Positions 22,280-33,471 of a stretch of 64,000 bases of DNA are shown here, piece after piece. Numbering within the stretch: position 1 is the stretch's first letter; each line of letters begins with the position of its first letter. Location: assembly GCA_030220185.1 (NCBI GenBank), contig JASPKZ010003416.1, positions 186,001 to 250,000 of the forward strand, in the 5' to 3' direction. The notes under the pieces were generated by a model. The model saw only the letters and a program-made list of their open reading frames with translations. It was not told the origin of the DNA and did no database searches. The stretch comes from Diploptera punctata. Taxonomy: Eukaryota > Arthropoda > Insecta > Blattodea > Blaberidae. The position numbers were made by a program, and so were the translations under genes.

Positions 22280-22990
22280 ATATTTATCTAGATAATTTGA
22301 AAATCAAGAGTGGCATTTGTTAGGACTATTTAAGGAAAAAATTAAAGTGTTTACTCTCAAAACATTATTTAAATGTATTTATTTTAAAACACATATATTT
22401 AATGTAAACGGTGATGTTTGAAAACAAATGAGAAATGTATGTTATGCTTCATTTGTTCATCACTGCAACCAGATCATATAATTTATTGCCAAAGGATCGC
22501 AATATTGTAAGAATGCACCCTAGTGGAGAAACAATGAAACACATCAAACTGTTTATAACCAACATTATAGGTTATTAATTAATTTCTGATGTCCTATGAT
22601 GTAAATTATATTTTTCTGGAACGTAAATTCCTGGGAAATAATACGTTTAATAAAGTGAAAACAATGGTTACTTTTCATTGTGGCATAATCAATTACTACG
22701 AATGTTTTCTATTATATTCCGCAAGAAGTATCAGTTTACATTCGTGCACTATATAGAAACTGGTAGCCGTTTTTCTTAGAGAGTCAGTCACTGCAAAATA
22801 ATGCTCTAGAATATTCAGAGTGTTAAAAAGGAGAAGCTTTCCTTAATATGATAAAGTTATTTACTAAATTCCCGGTGAATCACGACTATGATTGAATGTA
22901 AATCAAAATTCATTAAAACGCGATTGGTCATTGCCTCCCATTTGGGGTATGAGTTAAATAGTCTCAGGTAATTTTTCCCATACTGAAACA
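22280..22990 (+). mobile_element. Repeat family F copy
   Basis: About 700 bp are homologous to 54868-55605 (plus) and 13640-14860 (minus). It runs from GAAAATCAAGAGTGGCATTTG through GTCAGTCACTGCAAAATAATG to TCCCATTTGGGGTATGAGTT. Non-coding, unclassified. Confidence 0.75.
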
Positions 22991-23710
22991 ATAAATTGTG
23001 TGTGTTTTTTTAATTAGAATGTATATATGTAGCATGGTGGCATTGAATCCCCATAATAAAATAAATAAATAGACACTATATCACTTCAGACGTTAAAGCA
23101 TCTGTAAAAATTAAAAAAAATGTTATTACGATAAGTTACATGTCTCCGTATGAAATGAAGACTGAGGATAATGGTTGTAAAATATCATGTTTAAATATAC
23201 ATTTTGCTATTTCAAAATAAGTAGTGACTCCCGCTGGAAATTGCATTATTTTATCAAGTGAACCAATTAAATTCTTTCTAGTACTTGTTGCTTGCACTCG
23301 TCAATTTGATTTCCAATTGTTTCCTTTCTTACAGAGAATAATACATGACACTTTCTGCGGTAATTAGAAGGAATTTCCTGCACTTGAGTGGAGCAACATT
23401 GCAAGGAAATAACAAATCTTTTAAACGGACATCTTTTTCAAGTCACTGTCACAGATCTTATCTTACAGTCTTTTTCAAGTAGACAATCTACAACAATTTT
23501 TTTCCGAGCATTTTTTATTCCAAATTCCTGAACATATGAGGATACAATTCATTTTTTTCACTCATGGTGTGACATCTCTAGAAAAGTGCTATCAGTCAGC
23601 TCCTGGCCTTATATAGCCTGCACATGTGTTATTCACAGATATGGAATATCATCGTCGTCGTCATCATCATCATCATGAGCAGCAGTAACACAACAATACT
23701 GGGTGCATCA
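22990..23710. other. Unassigned stretch
   Basis: No gene or repeat was recognised apart from a short ATC-rich run near 23650-23676, which probably marks another LINE tail. Confidence 0.4.
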
Positions 23711-23714
23711 AGGC

Positions 23715-25085
23715 TTCCCTCAGATTTTTTTTTCTACAGGCTTCTCTATTTCTGGCAATCTTCCACCAATTCTTGAGTTTTAAACATTTGACATCCTACA
23801 ATACTCCATCCATCTCAAATTCGGTCTTCCACCTCTCCGTCTTACTTCTGGCGTACCATCCGAAATTTTTCTATTACTCGCCTTAGTTAGGTCTGCACTG
23901 CTAGACGGGAAGTGCGTTTTTTTTTGTTTTTGTTTTTTTTTCAGGCTTCTCTATCTCTGGCAATCTTCCACCAATTCTTAAGTTTTAAACATATGACATC
24001 CTACAATACTCCATACATCCATCTCAAATTCGGTCTTCCACCTCTCCGTCTTACTTCTGGCGTACCATCCGAAATTGTTCTAACTATTACTCGCCTTAAT
24101 TAGGTCTGCACTGTTAGAGGGGAAGTGTTTTTTTTCCCCCATGCTTCTCTATCCCTGGCAATCTTCCACCAATTCTTAAGTTTTAAACATATGACATCCT
24201 ACAATACTCCATCCATCAATCTCAAATACTGTCTTCCAGCTCTCCGTCTTACTTCTGGCTTATCATCCATAATTTTCCTAACTATTACTCGTCTTAGTTA
24301 GGTCTGCACTGCTAGACGGGAAGTGCGTTTTTTTGTTCGTTTTTTTTCAGGCTTCTCTATCTCTGGCAACCTTCCACCAATTCTTAACTTTTAAACATAT
24401 GACATCCTACAATACTCCATCCATCAATCTCAAATTCTGTCTTCCACCTCTCCGTCTTACTTCTGGCGTACCATCCGAAATTCTTCTAACTATTACTCGC
24501 CTTAGTTAGGTCTGCGTCCCCGCGCCGTAGCCGAGTGGTTAAGGCAGGAAGCCTTGGTGCAGAGCTACGGGACTTGCGCTGGTTCGAGTCTCCATGGGGG
24601 AAGAAATTTTCTCATGGTAATTCGGCCAGTATGGGACCGGTGCCCACCCAGCATCGTGATGCATTTGGGTAGCTACAATAAGTAGCGGCTCCAGGTTGAG
24701 AAAACCAGCTATAACGGCTGGGGGACTCGACATGCTGACCACATGTCACCCCTACACTGGCTGATTATCATCTACCTCTGTGATTGACACATGTGGATGT
24801 GAGGCCAGCAGCCGGCTGGTAGGCTAAGGGCCTTGTAGGCCTGTCGCGCCAGGAGTAGTTAGGTCTGCACTGCTAGAGGGGAAGTGTTTTTTCCCCCCAG
24901 GCTTCTCTATCTCTGGCAATCTTCCATCAGTTCTTAAGTTTTAAACATTTGACATCCTAAATACTCCATCCAACCATCTCAAATTCGGTCTTCCACCTCT
25001 CCGTCTTACTTCTGGCGTACCATCCGAAATTTTTCTAACTATTACTCGCCTTAGTTAGATCTGCACTGCTAGAGGGGAAGTGTGT
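23715..25085 (-). repeat. Tandem array from a LINE 3' end, about 200-bp unit
   Basis: Five units start near 23725, 23940, 24140, 24345 and 24895. Each runs AGGCTTCTCTATYTCTGGCA to TTAGTTAGGTCTGCACTGCT and then GGGAAGTG. On the minus strand each unit reads EVRRRGGRPNLRW then ME.CRMSNV and EIEK, the RTE-like C-terminal region, so a LINE 3' fragment has been amplified in tandem. A complete SINE A interrupts the array at 24516. Confidence 0.9.
24516..24856 (+). mobile_element. tRNA-derived SINE A with 12-bp target duplication
   Basis: This 341-bp element has box A GTAGCCGAGTGG and box B GGTTCGAGTCTCC. It is flanked by AGTTAGGTCTGC (24504-24515 and 24857-24868), which is repeat-unit sequence, so it inserted after the array formed. 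It is the best reference copy of family A in this window. Confidence 0.95.
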
Positions 25086-25089
25086 TAGC

Positions 25090-25735
25090 GCTAGTGTTGC
25101 AAAACTCTTGCTCTATGAAAGGGAGAATCCCTAAACACATGAGAAAGATCATTACATGGTTGTCAAATTAGCCATTCAGTAGACAACTGCTGAAACTCTT
25201 GGATCATTTAAAACCACAGTTTTTGTCATCTCTCTATTACCAGCTTCACATCACTACACATAATTACCAGACGGGAATTGGTAACATGTAATGTGGAAGG
25301 CAAAGGAGGGACAGCTCATTCTCCTGTTGTAACTGGTTGGGATTATTAATTTGGTTAACGATTGCTGCTATACTGTATAGTGCAGCTCTGGCTTCTTTAT
25401 CCTCTTTAGGGGGTCTACGGTCTATGGTGCGGTAAGAGGGGAGGGCGAGTTACAGGTACCGCCAGCAACTATCCTCAGTTTTGAAAACATAATAGTTATT
25501 ACACGTTCAATTTTCGTATTTACTAGTTCGTGTTAGTAAATAGTTTTGATGTATAATACGTTTGAAGTCTTCATTATAGAATAGCGTTGTTTTTGTAACA
25601 ATTTATATTATTACGATTATTATAATTAACAAGAAAATTAGTTTTGCATGGCTACCAGTTCCCTCCCCTGCCACGCGTCTTTGGTTTTACAATACGGCTA
25701 CAGTTAACAGAACTGGACTGTAGGTATCGGATCAT
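25090..25735. other. Unassigned stretch
   Basis: 25380-25560 resembles, in inverted order, 34690-34820 (CTCACCCTC-CTCTTACCGCACCATA), so part is repetitive. No coding signal was found. Confidence 0.4.
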
Positions 25736-25739
25736 TTAA

Positions 25740-26648
25740 GGGGGGTGATGGGTGAAAAATTGACCATTTGAGATCAAAATTGGCATTTTTTGTACTAAAA
25801 GGAGCCTGTACTCTAATGTATATGTTGGCAAAGTTTCAGAGGCCTATGGCGCCTCTAAGTGTTCTAAATTACGTCAGAGTTAAAAGGCTGCACCAGTTAA
25901 ATACTACCTGCATGCAAATCTTTAAACTTGTTTTTCCACACTTTTATTTTCACTGCATTTTTGTACATTCAACATTGAATGGAATTCAGACATTTTGTCC
26001 GAAGTTTCAAATTTTTACTGCATGTTCTAAAAACAATGGGTAACAATGTAGTGTATGGGTTCATGATTGAAGTAGTATTTTAAGAAATAAAAAACAAAAT
26101 GTATGCAATTATTACTTTTTTTTTTTTTGTAATTCCACGCATGAGGTACATTTTTTCTCCCTTTGTATTCACATTATAAGAATTCTAATGCATGATGTTT
26201 TTCTAAATATTTTAAGTGTCTTGTAAAAAATCAGGCATCTTACTAAAAAAATGTGGAACCCATTTAATTATCATATATGCAATTTTTTAAATACAATATT
26301 TAATAACTCATAAAGTAAATGTCTCACAAGAATGAAACTTAAACGCATCATTATGTATCATGCAGTGAATGTTTGTATTCACATTATAAGAATTCTAATG
26401 CATGATGTTTTTCTAAATATTTTAAGTGTCTTGTAAAAATCAGACATCTTACTAAAAAAATGTGGAACCCATTTAATTATCATATATGCAATTTTTTAAA
26501 TACAATATTTAATAACTCATAAAATAAATGTATCACAAGAATGAAACTTAAACGCATCATTATGTATCATGCAGTGAATGTTTCTACAAAAAAATCAGGT
26601 CTCTAGCTAAAAAAATGTAGAAAATAGAGATTTCACCCATCACCCCCC
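25740..26648. mobile_element. TTAA-flanked DNA element, 18-bp perfect termini
   Basis: TTAA at 25736-25739 and 26649-26652 flanks a 909-bp element. The ends GGGGGGTGATGGGTGAAA and TTTCACCCATCACCCCCC are perfect complements. Inside, a block of about 210 bp is tandemly duplicated (about 26162-26371 and 26372-26581). TTAA duplication is diagnostic of piggyBac-type integration. No transposase is present; the 91-codon frame at 25768 has no DDD-type motif. Confidence 0.85.
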
Positions 26649-26699
26649 TTAAAAAGCACAGTATTTGCCAACTCTCCCATCCCAATAAAATAACACAAC

Positions 26700-27075
26700 A
26701 CAGGGGATCAGGTAGTGGCAACATAGAAAGAGAAGGAAGATAATCGACCTACATTCCTATCATATTTTCGCATGCAGATTTTACATGGGCGAGTAATACT
26801 CCATTTTTGGTCATAATCTGCGCGTGTCCCGCTCATCTCAGTCTGTTTAATATCTGTAATAATATCTGATGAATTATACAACTCATGCAATTCCCTGTTA
26901 TATTTCAATCGCCACTCTCCATTTTCCTTAATAGGTCCATAAATTCTTTTTAAAAATAGCCAATCGAGATTTATCATAATCAGTTAGAACCCAGGTTTCA
27001 CTCCCGTTAGTTAGCACGGGTTTAATTAATGTTTTATACAATCTGGTTTCTGTTCCGCGTGTCAAACATAGGCGT
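26700..27075 (-). mobile_element. RTE-like LINE fragment
   Basis: The minus strand reads LIKPVLTNGSETWVLTDYDK, then KRIYGPIKENGEWRLKYNRE and LHELYNSSDIITDIKQTEMS. This is the segment equivalent to MYKSIILPVILYGCETWTL / FGPKRDEETGEWRR of the 45129 copy. Confidence 0.85.
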
Positions 27076-27079
27076 TCAA

Positions 27080-27860
27080 CACTTTTAAAATTCATATTAA
27101 AGCACGTTCAGGTTGTGTAATAAGATATTAAATATAAAATTCGTGCATGGTAAGTCAGTCGTCCTCAACTAAATTATTAAACTTCATTAAATAGCTGTAC
27201 AACTTATACAACAACATAAGTATCACTTAAAATTCAGAAGATGAAACATTGTTTTGAAAGGCCTCCATATTGGAACTACTAGATGAAGTTTAATAACACT
27301 GGTCAATATGATATTTGTCTCATGAGTACCAATAGTTGTACTTAATGCAGTTTTTTATCGTGTTTTCAAATATGTATTAGGAATTTCTCCATCACCCACA
27401 TTTTTTTTATTTCAATTTCAATTAATGGATTTAAATAATTATTTTTAATAAACGTTTTTTCGTCTATTTGTCCATTGTAAAATAAAACCAAGTGAGCTAA
27501 CTCAGGAGATTTCAGTTATGGAAAAGAGAAATCAAGGCAAATGGAATCCTAATATGCTGGCCGATTATTGTTGGACCAACAAGAGAGATACTCCACAGGC
27601 GAAATACAGCATAAAATCGTCATTTGTTACTTTCTACGTGTGTCCGAATGTTCGAATATTGTGTAGTTACGAATGTAGAAAATATTAAAGTGTTTGAAAT
27701 TATAAATCCCTGTCTCTCGGAAATCTTCCGTGAAGGAGAAAAACCGATATCATATTTGAATTCGGGAGAAAAAAATACTATCAGAATCACATATTTTCTT
27801 TTCTTTCTGTTGCTCAGTATAATTTAGTTTAGGAAGACTGACTTACCAGGTACCAATGTT
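27080..27860. repeat. Dispersed repeat, copy 1 of about 540 bp
   Basis: 27290-27830 is directly repeated at 41957-42480 (ACCAATAGTTGTACTTAATG, CAAATATGTATTAGGAATTT). Both copies keep a short reading, MEKRNQGKWNPNMLADYCW, resembling an N-terminal segment found in transposon proteins. The part before 27290 resembles the Penelope-like end near 36980. Confidence 0.65.
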
Positions 27861-27879
27861 ATATTTAATATATAAAATA

Positions 27880-28213
27880 TAGGCGTGATATGTGGTCAGC
27901 ATATCGGTCGGGGCCCCTAGTCGTTATATCGGGTTATTTCAACCTGGAACCTCAACTTGGATTTATTTCTAGAAATAATCGATATCTCGAGATTTACATT
28001 CAAGAGACATACGATCTTCATATAAAAAGAGATATGAGTCGCTTATCGGTATTGTTCTACCATAATTCCTTACGATGGAGAACAGACACCAGTCCCATCC
28101 ATATAGGCTGAAATTTCATTAAATATTTTCTTCCCGCATGGGGACTGTAAGTCCCGTAGCTGTGCACCAAGACATAATACCGGTATGTTAAATCACTCAG
28201 CTATGGCGCGGGA
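27880..28213 (-). mobile_element. SINE A, diverged copy
   Basis: The minus-strand head is CCCGCGCCATAGCTGAGTGA and the body ends GCTGACCACATATC. It carries a roughly 80-bp substitution or insertion relative to the consensus in mid-body. Confidence 0.75.
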
Positions 28214-28244
28214 CATGAACTCAAACATTTAAGGGGCAGTAACT

Positions 28245-28745
28245 AACTAACTCATTAGCACTATCGAATCCAGACATTCATTGCCGCACAAATATAAACT
28301 GTTAATGGCCGCACAGATATTAGCTCTCCATACATTCCTGTCCTAGCCAAACGTTTTCCGATCATCCTCTGTATAATTGACCTCCCGATAATCATGGTTA
28401 ATGTTATTCTCCCACCACACCTTGGTACATCTGCTGGACGCTTTCCCTCTGGTTTTCTTACAAGGAGTTGGCATGCCCCTCTTTCATTTCCCATTCTTGC
28501 CACATGTCCGCCCAACGCAGAATACGAGACTTAACTTTTTTTATTACATCTGATTTTCCTTATAGATCATATAGCACTGCAGTCTTCTTCATCCGCCATT
28601 CTGTTCGGCTCTCTTTGGTCCAACAATTTTCCTATGAACCTTATTCTCAAATACTAATAAGTTATTTCCTCCCTTAAAGTAAGAGACCATGTTTATCTAC
28701 CTATAATATAAATGTGGAAATAACCGCTTTACATATTTTAAACAC
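28245..28745 (-). mobile_element. RTE-like LINE 3' fragment (subfamily 1)
   Basis: Reads GGHVARMGNERGACQLLVRK and PEGKRPADVPRCGG with frameshifts. The final codons (MNVWIR) are preceded by a duplicated stretch of the 3' end (TAAACTGTTAATGGCCGCAC). A (TA)n run follows at about 28757-28776. Confidence 0.85.
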
Positions 28746-28779
28746 ATAATACCTAAGTATATATATATATATATATTTA

Positions 28780-29120
28780 AGTCTCGGTCTAGGCGAAATT
28801 TTTTCTCTTCAAATATAATTTATCCTTCAGTGAGAAGTGTTTAAATTAATAATAAAAAGTCAATAGAAGCCCTACTGGCTTCATAAAGTAGTATTAAATT
28901 CCCAATAAATGTCTTCTTAACTAAGAAGCAGCCATTTGCAAAGATAGAAGCAAAGGTTTCAAGCATTTGGCGCGAGGGAATTACGACGTATATAAGAGAA
29001 AAATTTGTGTCTAGACCGCAACTCGCCTCGGTAGCTCAGTTGGTAGAGCACTTGGCCCGGAAAACCAAGGGTCCCGGGTTTGAGTCTCGGTCTAGGCAAA
29101 ACATTTTCTCTTCAAATATA
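28780..29120 (+). mobile_element. SINE D fragments, one with a complete tRNA-like head
   Basis: 29029-29097 reads GCCTCGGTAGCTCAGTTGGT, then GAGCACTTGGCCCGGA and a CGGGTTTGAGTCTCGG T arm. D, anticodon and T arms fold roughly. The acceptor stem has mismatches and the anticodon loop is irregular, so I call it a SINE head and not a working tRNA. 28780-28845 is a second copy's 3' part. Confidence 0.7.
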
Positions 29121-30130
29121 TATATTTATTTATTTATATGTTTATTTATTTATGGTTATATTCATTGTCTATTAAGTAGGACCAATGAAAATTTGTAAAC
29201 ATTTTTCAAAAGTATTTTCAGGAGAACTCAATATCTGCGTTCCTTTGCAATTGGCTAAGATGAAAAATAAGATATCAAAATGCAGGAAATTAACGGAAAT
29301 GTGTGATTCAATTTGTAACAGTTTTAATATAACAATTTAGCTTAGTTTACATATGAACATATATTGCAATAACCTGTATGCGGATTAAAAAAAAATGTTG
29401 AACGCTGTGTTAGAATAAATAATCAAGTGTTTAAGGATACTCCCTCGTTTAATTGAATTCTTAATTCAACATTTCCACTTCGTCAACACGCAAAATCGTA
29501 CAAACAGTAAAATCGATGCCCGACAGTGGCTACAAATCATTTTAATGACAGCGAACTTGTTTTTACACATAATTTTTCAATTCATATTAAATTTACTACT
29601 TTTATATAAAGACATGAAATCTGTTTACCAACGTATATTTTTTACACTACGTAATTATGTAAATGTATCAAAGACTTATTTTAATCAGTTATGCAAATTC
29701 TTTATTCACTACTAACAAGAACGTTTCTTTTTGAACTGAAAACCCACCCAGAACAAGCTGGTAACCCTCATTTTAGCGCGTTCTGAAATATTGAAGCTAG
29801 ATTGTTCTCATGAAAATTTTGATATTACACCAGGGGAAATTGGCAACATTGCAAAAGGCTTATGTAGGCCTATTTTATTGAGAATACTAAAGGGAAAAGT
29901 TGGTCTATTTCACGTCTTCTACTGCATGTACTGTGTGAAGCTCAGACCAATACTGGAATAATTACGAACTAATCACGAATAAACGTCTGTACGATTCTTA
30001 TTATTTTCCCACAAAGCTAATTTTTCGACCCAAAATGTATAAAATTATATTTACCATAAAGAATTCATACTTAAAATATGCACATTTATATCACTTCAAC
30101 CCTCCCTGTATATATTTATATATAATTAAT
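29120..30130. other. Unassigned stretch
   Basis: About 1 kb of AT-rich sequence without recognisable genes or repeats. Confidence 0.45.
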
Positions 30131-30134
30131 AATT

Positions 30135-30520
30135 AACTTTCAGGATTGGGCTGTTCCATCCTGAAGTTCTCTCTCCATTCTGTCCTCGCTCTTCCTATGA
30201 CACGTATTTTTTTTCTGGGTTGATAGTCCAAAATTGTTTTTTGGAATTCTTTCTGGTGCCATTCTTTGAAGATGTTGGAACCAAATACATTTTCTTTCTC
30301 TTATAAATTCACATACTGTAGTCTATTTATAATTAGTTAATTTCTTGTATGTATTTCGCCGTTTACCTAAAATTGTATTTTCTGCTACATATCTCAGAAA
30401 CTTTATTTCTACTACATACATCTGTTCTTCTTTCGTCCGTTCTTCTAACGATCAGGTTTCACTGCTATACATTAAATAAGCTAACGTCATTTTTATAGAA
30501 TTTAAATTGTGTTCTTTCCT
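30135..30520 (-). mobile_element. RTE-like LINE 3' fragment (subfamily 2)
   Basis: Minus strand: LAYLMYSSET, VVEIKFLRYVAENTILGKRR, IWFQHLQRMAPERIPK and GRARTEWRENFRMEQPNP. Several frameshifts and stops. Confidence 0.8.
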
Positions 30521-30764
30521 TATTTACGTCCAGTTGTTCCTCTTACAGTTCCACACACACACATACCTGTACATATATGCAATGGTAATGAAATTTAGTG
30601 AAATTTCGAAAGAAAGGAAATATACATTGCGCACGGGCCTGTTAGACTGTACGTGCATACTTTGTTCCATGAATAAAAAATACGAATATATAAATTAATT
30701 AAAATACATGATTACACACCTATGCTCGTACATAGAAAAAACATAAACACAATGAATACATGTA

Positions 30765-31275
30765 AAGGTACGTACACACTTGCGCGTCGCGCGCGCGCAC
30801 CATGTTCGTCAGATTTGTACGGGGTTTCAAGGTGCGCGCGCGTTACGCACGTGCGGCGCACCACGATGCACTCATTGTCGGTTTTTTCCACGAACACTTT
30901 GATGGTTCGCTATTCAGATTTGGACGGGAGCGTGAGAGGTTCGTTGTTTTCCGCGCGCACCTGTAGGTTTTATTTTATGAGTTATTATGGAGTGGTCAGA
31001 AGGAGACATCAATTAGTTTATTTGATTTAATATTTTTAATAAAACAGAAGAAAACGAACGAGTAGAAATTACTTCAATGAAATTAATGATTTGCCAATTT
31101 AATTTAATTTCCCATAAGGATCCTTAAAAAAACATTGAAAGGGCATGCCTGGAGGGCAAATAGGAGATCAGATGGATATATTTCCGGATATATGCAAGAA
31201 GAAGGTGATTTCTTTATTTTCTTCCTACCGGCGTGAGAAATGTAAACTAAAAAGCAGCCAAGGTAAGTTGTAATA
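30765..31275 (+). pseudogene. Decayed MADF-domain sequence, probably transposon-borne
   Basis: From the ATG at about 30987 the reading MEWSEGDIN matches the start of a MADF (Myb/SANT-like) domain. A shifted frame continues SHKD.KNIERACLEG. Another gives GDQMDIFPDICKKKVISLFS and SYRREKCKLKSSQG, the conserved end of the domain, abutting a good donor (CAAG|GTAAGT at about 31261). Stops and frameshifts show that it is dead. The preceding 30760-30960 is unusually CpG-rich (GCGCGCGCGCACC) and may be a terminal region of a Harbinger-type element, whose second protein carries such domains. Confidence 0.6.
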
Positions 31276-31279
31276 TATA

Positions 31280-32090
31280 ATATTTTTTTCAATGTTTTAT
31301 TATTATAATTCGTAAATACAATTGGACGGCGTTATGCATCAACCGACTAAGCGTCATTAAAAAGTTTTTTATGTCGTCTGTTGCACTGACTCATGAAGTA
31401 CACACTTTTAGCGCCAAATCTTTAAATACAGCATTATTATTAAATAAAAACGTAAACGCCATCAGTCCTATCAGAGATTCTGTGTTTTGCAACAAACGCG
31501 ATAGAGACATGGTTGGTTACACCTGCTCTGCAAAATGTCTACTGAATGTTTGTGGGTTTCCTATGGATCGCAGGAGGTTCGTTGAAATTAATAACATATT
31601 AAAACACATATACATATAAAGACCATGTGTATAGATACAAAAAAAACTCTCATGTTGTTTAATAATGTAAAAACTAGCTACAAAGCAGATTAAAAACAAC
31701 ATAACACACACACACACATGCGCGCGCATACCACCCTCACCCCCGCAGACAGCAAATCACTAGAAGACTATTGAACTAAAATTACTTACATAATAGGCCT
31801 ACAATTGAAGATCGGAAACAAATATTATATTGAAGTTCTATATTATTGATAATACATATATCCAAATTGACCTCCAATTTCGATATCCCGCAATATCTAT
31901 GCTGTGCTCAATAATTTTCATGTTTCATTTCTCTCTCGACCCGTCCTAAAAGATCCCGACACGCTACTCTCCCACGATCCGATCTAAGAAATCTCTGCGG
32001 CAGCATCCGTAACCTAAGATACTCTGTTCTCTACAAGATGCTATAATATGTTGCCAGATTTCCCTGTTAATGGACAGAGGGCATAGTTAA
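31280..32090. other. Unassigned stretch
   Basis: Contains the frame 31371-31619 with no recognisable motif and an (AC)n run at about 31700-31722. No gene is supported. Confidence 0.4.
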
Positions 32091-32094
32091 ATGC

Positions 32095-32144
32095 TAGCGC
32101 GCGCACACACACACACAGACACACACACGCACACACACACACAG

Positions 32145-32176
<32 letters not shown>

Positions 32177-32185
32177 TTTTTTTTT
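32095..32185 (+). repeat. (GC)n-(AC)n-(AT)n-T microsatellite
   Basis: Compound dinucleotide repeat with interruptions, passing into an oligo-T run. Confidence 0.95.
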
Positions 32186-32264
32186 TTGTTCAATGCCACC
32201 ATGTTGTCATTTTGACATTTTGGTATTCTCTCCTGGCATGACGTTATTGTAACCCACTTCTGAA

Positions 32265-32612
32265 CTTGGCGCGCCTGGCAGGCGGGGTTACGCTGTGGTC
32301 CCGAGTTAGCGTGCTTGCTTGTCCGGGTTCGATTCCCAGTCGGGGCAGTTTTTTGTGGGTGAGGTTTTTATCGGGGTTTTTCCTCACCTGTAAGGCAAAT
32401 GCCAGGAAAACTTTAAGGCCCAAACGGTCCCCGAAATCATATGGCCATCATCACCCTTATTATTATCATCATCAACTTCCTTCACCGGTGTGGAAAGTAA
32501 CAGGAAGCTACCACACCTACAATTCCCCTAGTAAAGCTGCAAGCATAGCATGAAAATGCTATGATTACAGTGAAGGACCGGCCTTCGGGCAGAATTACGA
32601 TGGATGGATGTA
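32265..32612 (+). mobile_element. tRNA-derived SINE, family B
   Basis: The head TGGTCCCGAGTTAGCGTGCT and box B GGGTTCGATTCCCAG precede the family-B body, ending GGCAGAATTACGATGGATGG. The preceding 32185-32260 (TTGTTCAATGCCACCATGTT) recurs at 17620-17690. Confidence 0.9.
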
Positions 32613-32639
32613 TATATATACACACACACACACACACAA

Positions 32640-33470
32640 GTAGTTCAGTGGTAAAGCGCCAGAACGCTAAAAGCTAGAGAACTTCAATTCAAATACCGGT
32701 TCAAGTGCAATTTTGTCTCATGTTAACAATAAAAATAACTCAATTGCATTAATTTTATTTTATACCAACTGTTCTTGCTATGAAACGTACTTGTTTCATT
32801 ACACACAGAAGGTAATTCTAGACACTTTCACTAAATCTTTAATTCACATTATAAAGCTGAAATTGTGAAATATTACGTCGCCATCTTTTATTATATTTTG
32901 TTATAAAATTGCTTCTTAGAGATAAGATTTAGAGAGGTTGGTTTTCGCTCTTATCTTAAATGCTCTTAGGTTTAAAAAGTCAAGTTAAAACATTTTTAAA
33001 TATCACAAGTGGTATGAAAAAATGTTGAGGTTTGAAACGGGATGATTTGCCTTGTCAACTGGTAGTCGGCTTTTGTGCTATTAAATACTCTGGAAGATGA
33101 TTATCAAAACCAGTTTTCATGCCATTTTGTGTTCCGTTCATAACATAATTTGTGTCTCTTTATTAACAGCCTCAAGGGACAATGAATTATACAAAAAACT
33201 ATTCTACACACATTTTATCCCATATTCCCTGTTTCTTGTAAATTATTAGCAGACAGTTTGCCAAATACCATCAGATATACAGTTTTGCTCTCTTAATCCT
33301 ATGCTTACAAAATGTTAAGAAGTGATTTTTCCCATCTTTTGATCTCTCTAAACGAGTCAATCTCAAAGTGGTCTATATCGACCCTCAGGGGTAAACTCTC
33401 ACCTGCAAAGAGTCTATATCAAAATGAGTATAATCAATTGAGGTGGTGTTTACTTAATGAAAATCCATAC
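32640..33470. other. Mostly unassigned
   Basis: 32640-32720 has a poor tRNA-like outline (TAGTTCAGTGGTAAAGCGCC, box B CGGTTCAAGTGC). The rest shows nothing recognisable. Confidence 0.4.
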
Positions 33471-33471
33471 C

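Noticed and set aside
24539..24742. 67-codon frame shared with 12185-12388
   Set aside because: Both are readings of SINE A, so the similarity is repeat homology and not a gene family.
23715..25085. CRISPR-like regularly spaced repeats
   Set aside because: The units are ~200 bp LINE-derived tandem repeats in a eukaryotic context, without short repeats and unique spacers.
29029..29097. Possible functional tRNA gene
   Set aside because: The acceptor stem mismatches and the anticodon loop is irregular; the same sequence recurs as a SINE head at 18045 and 17945.
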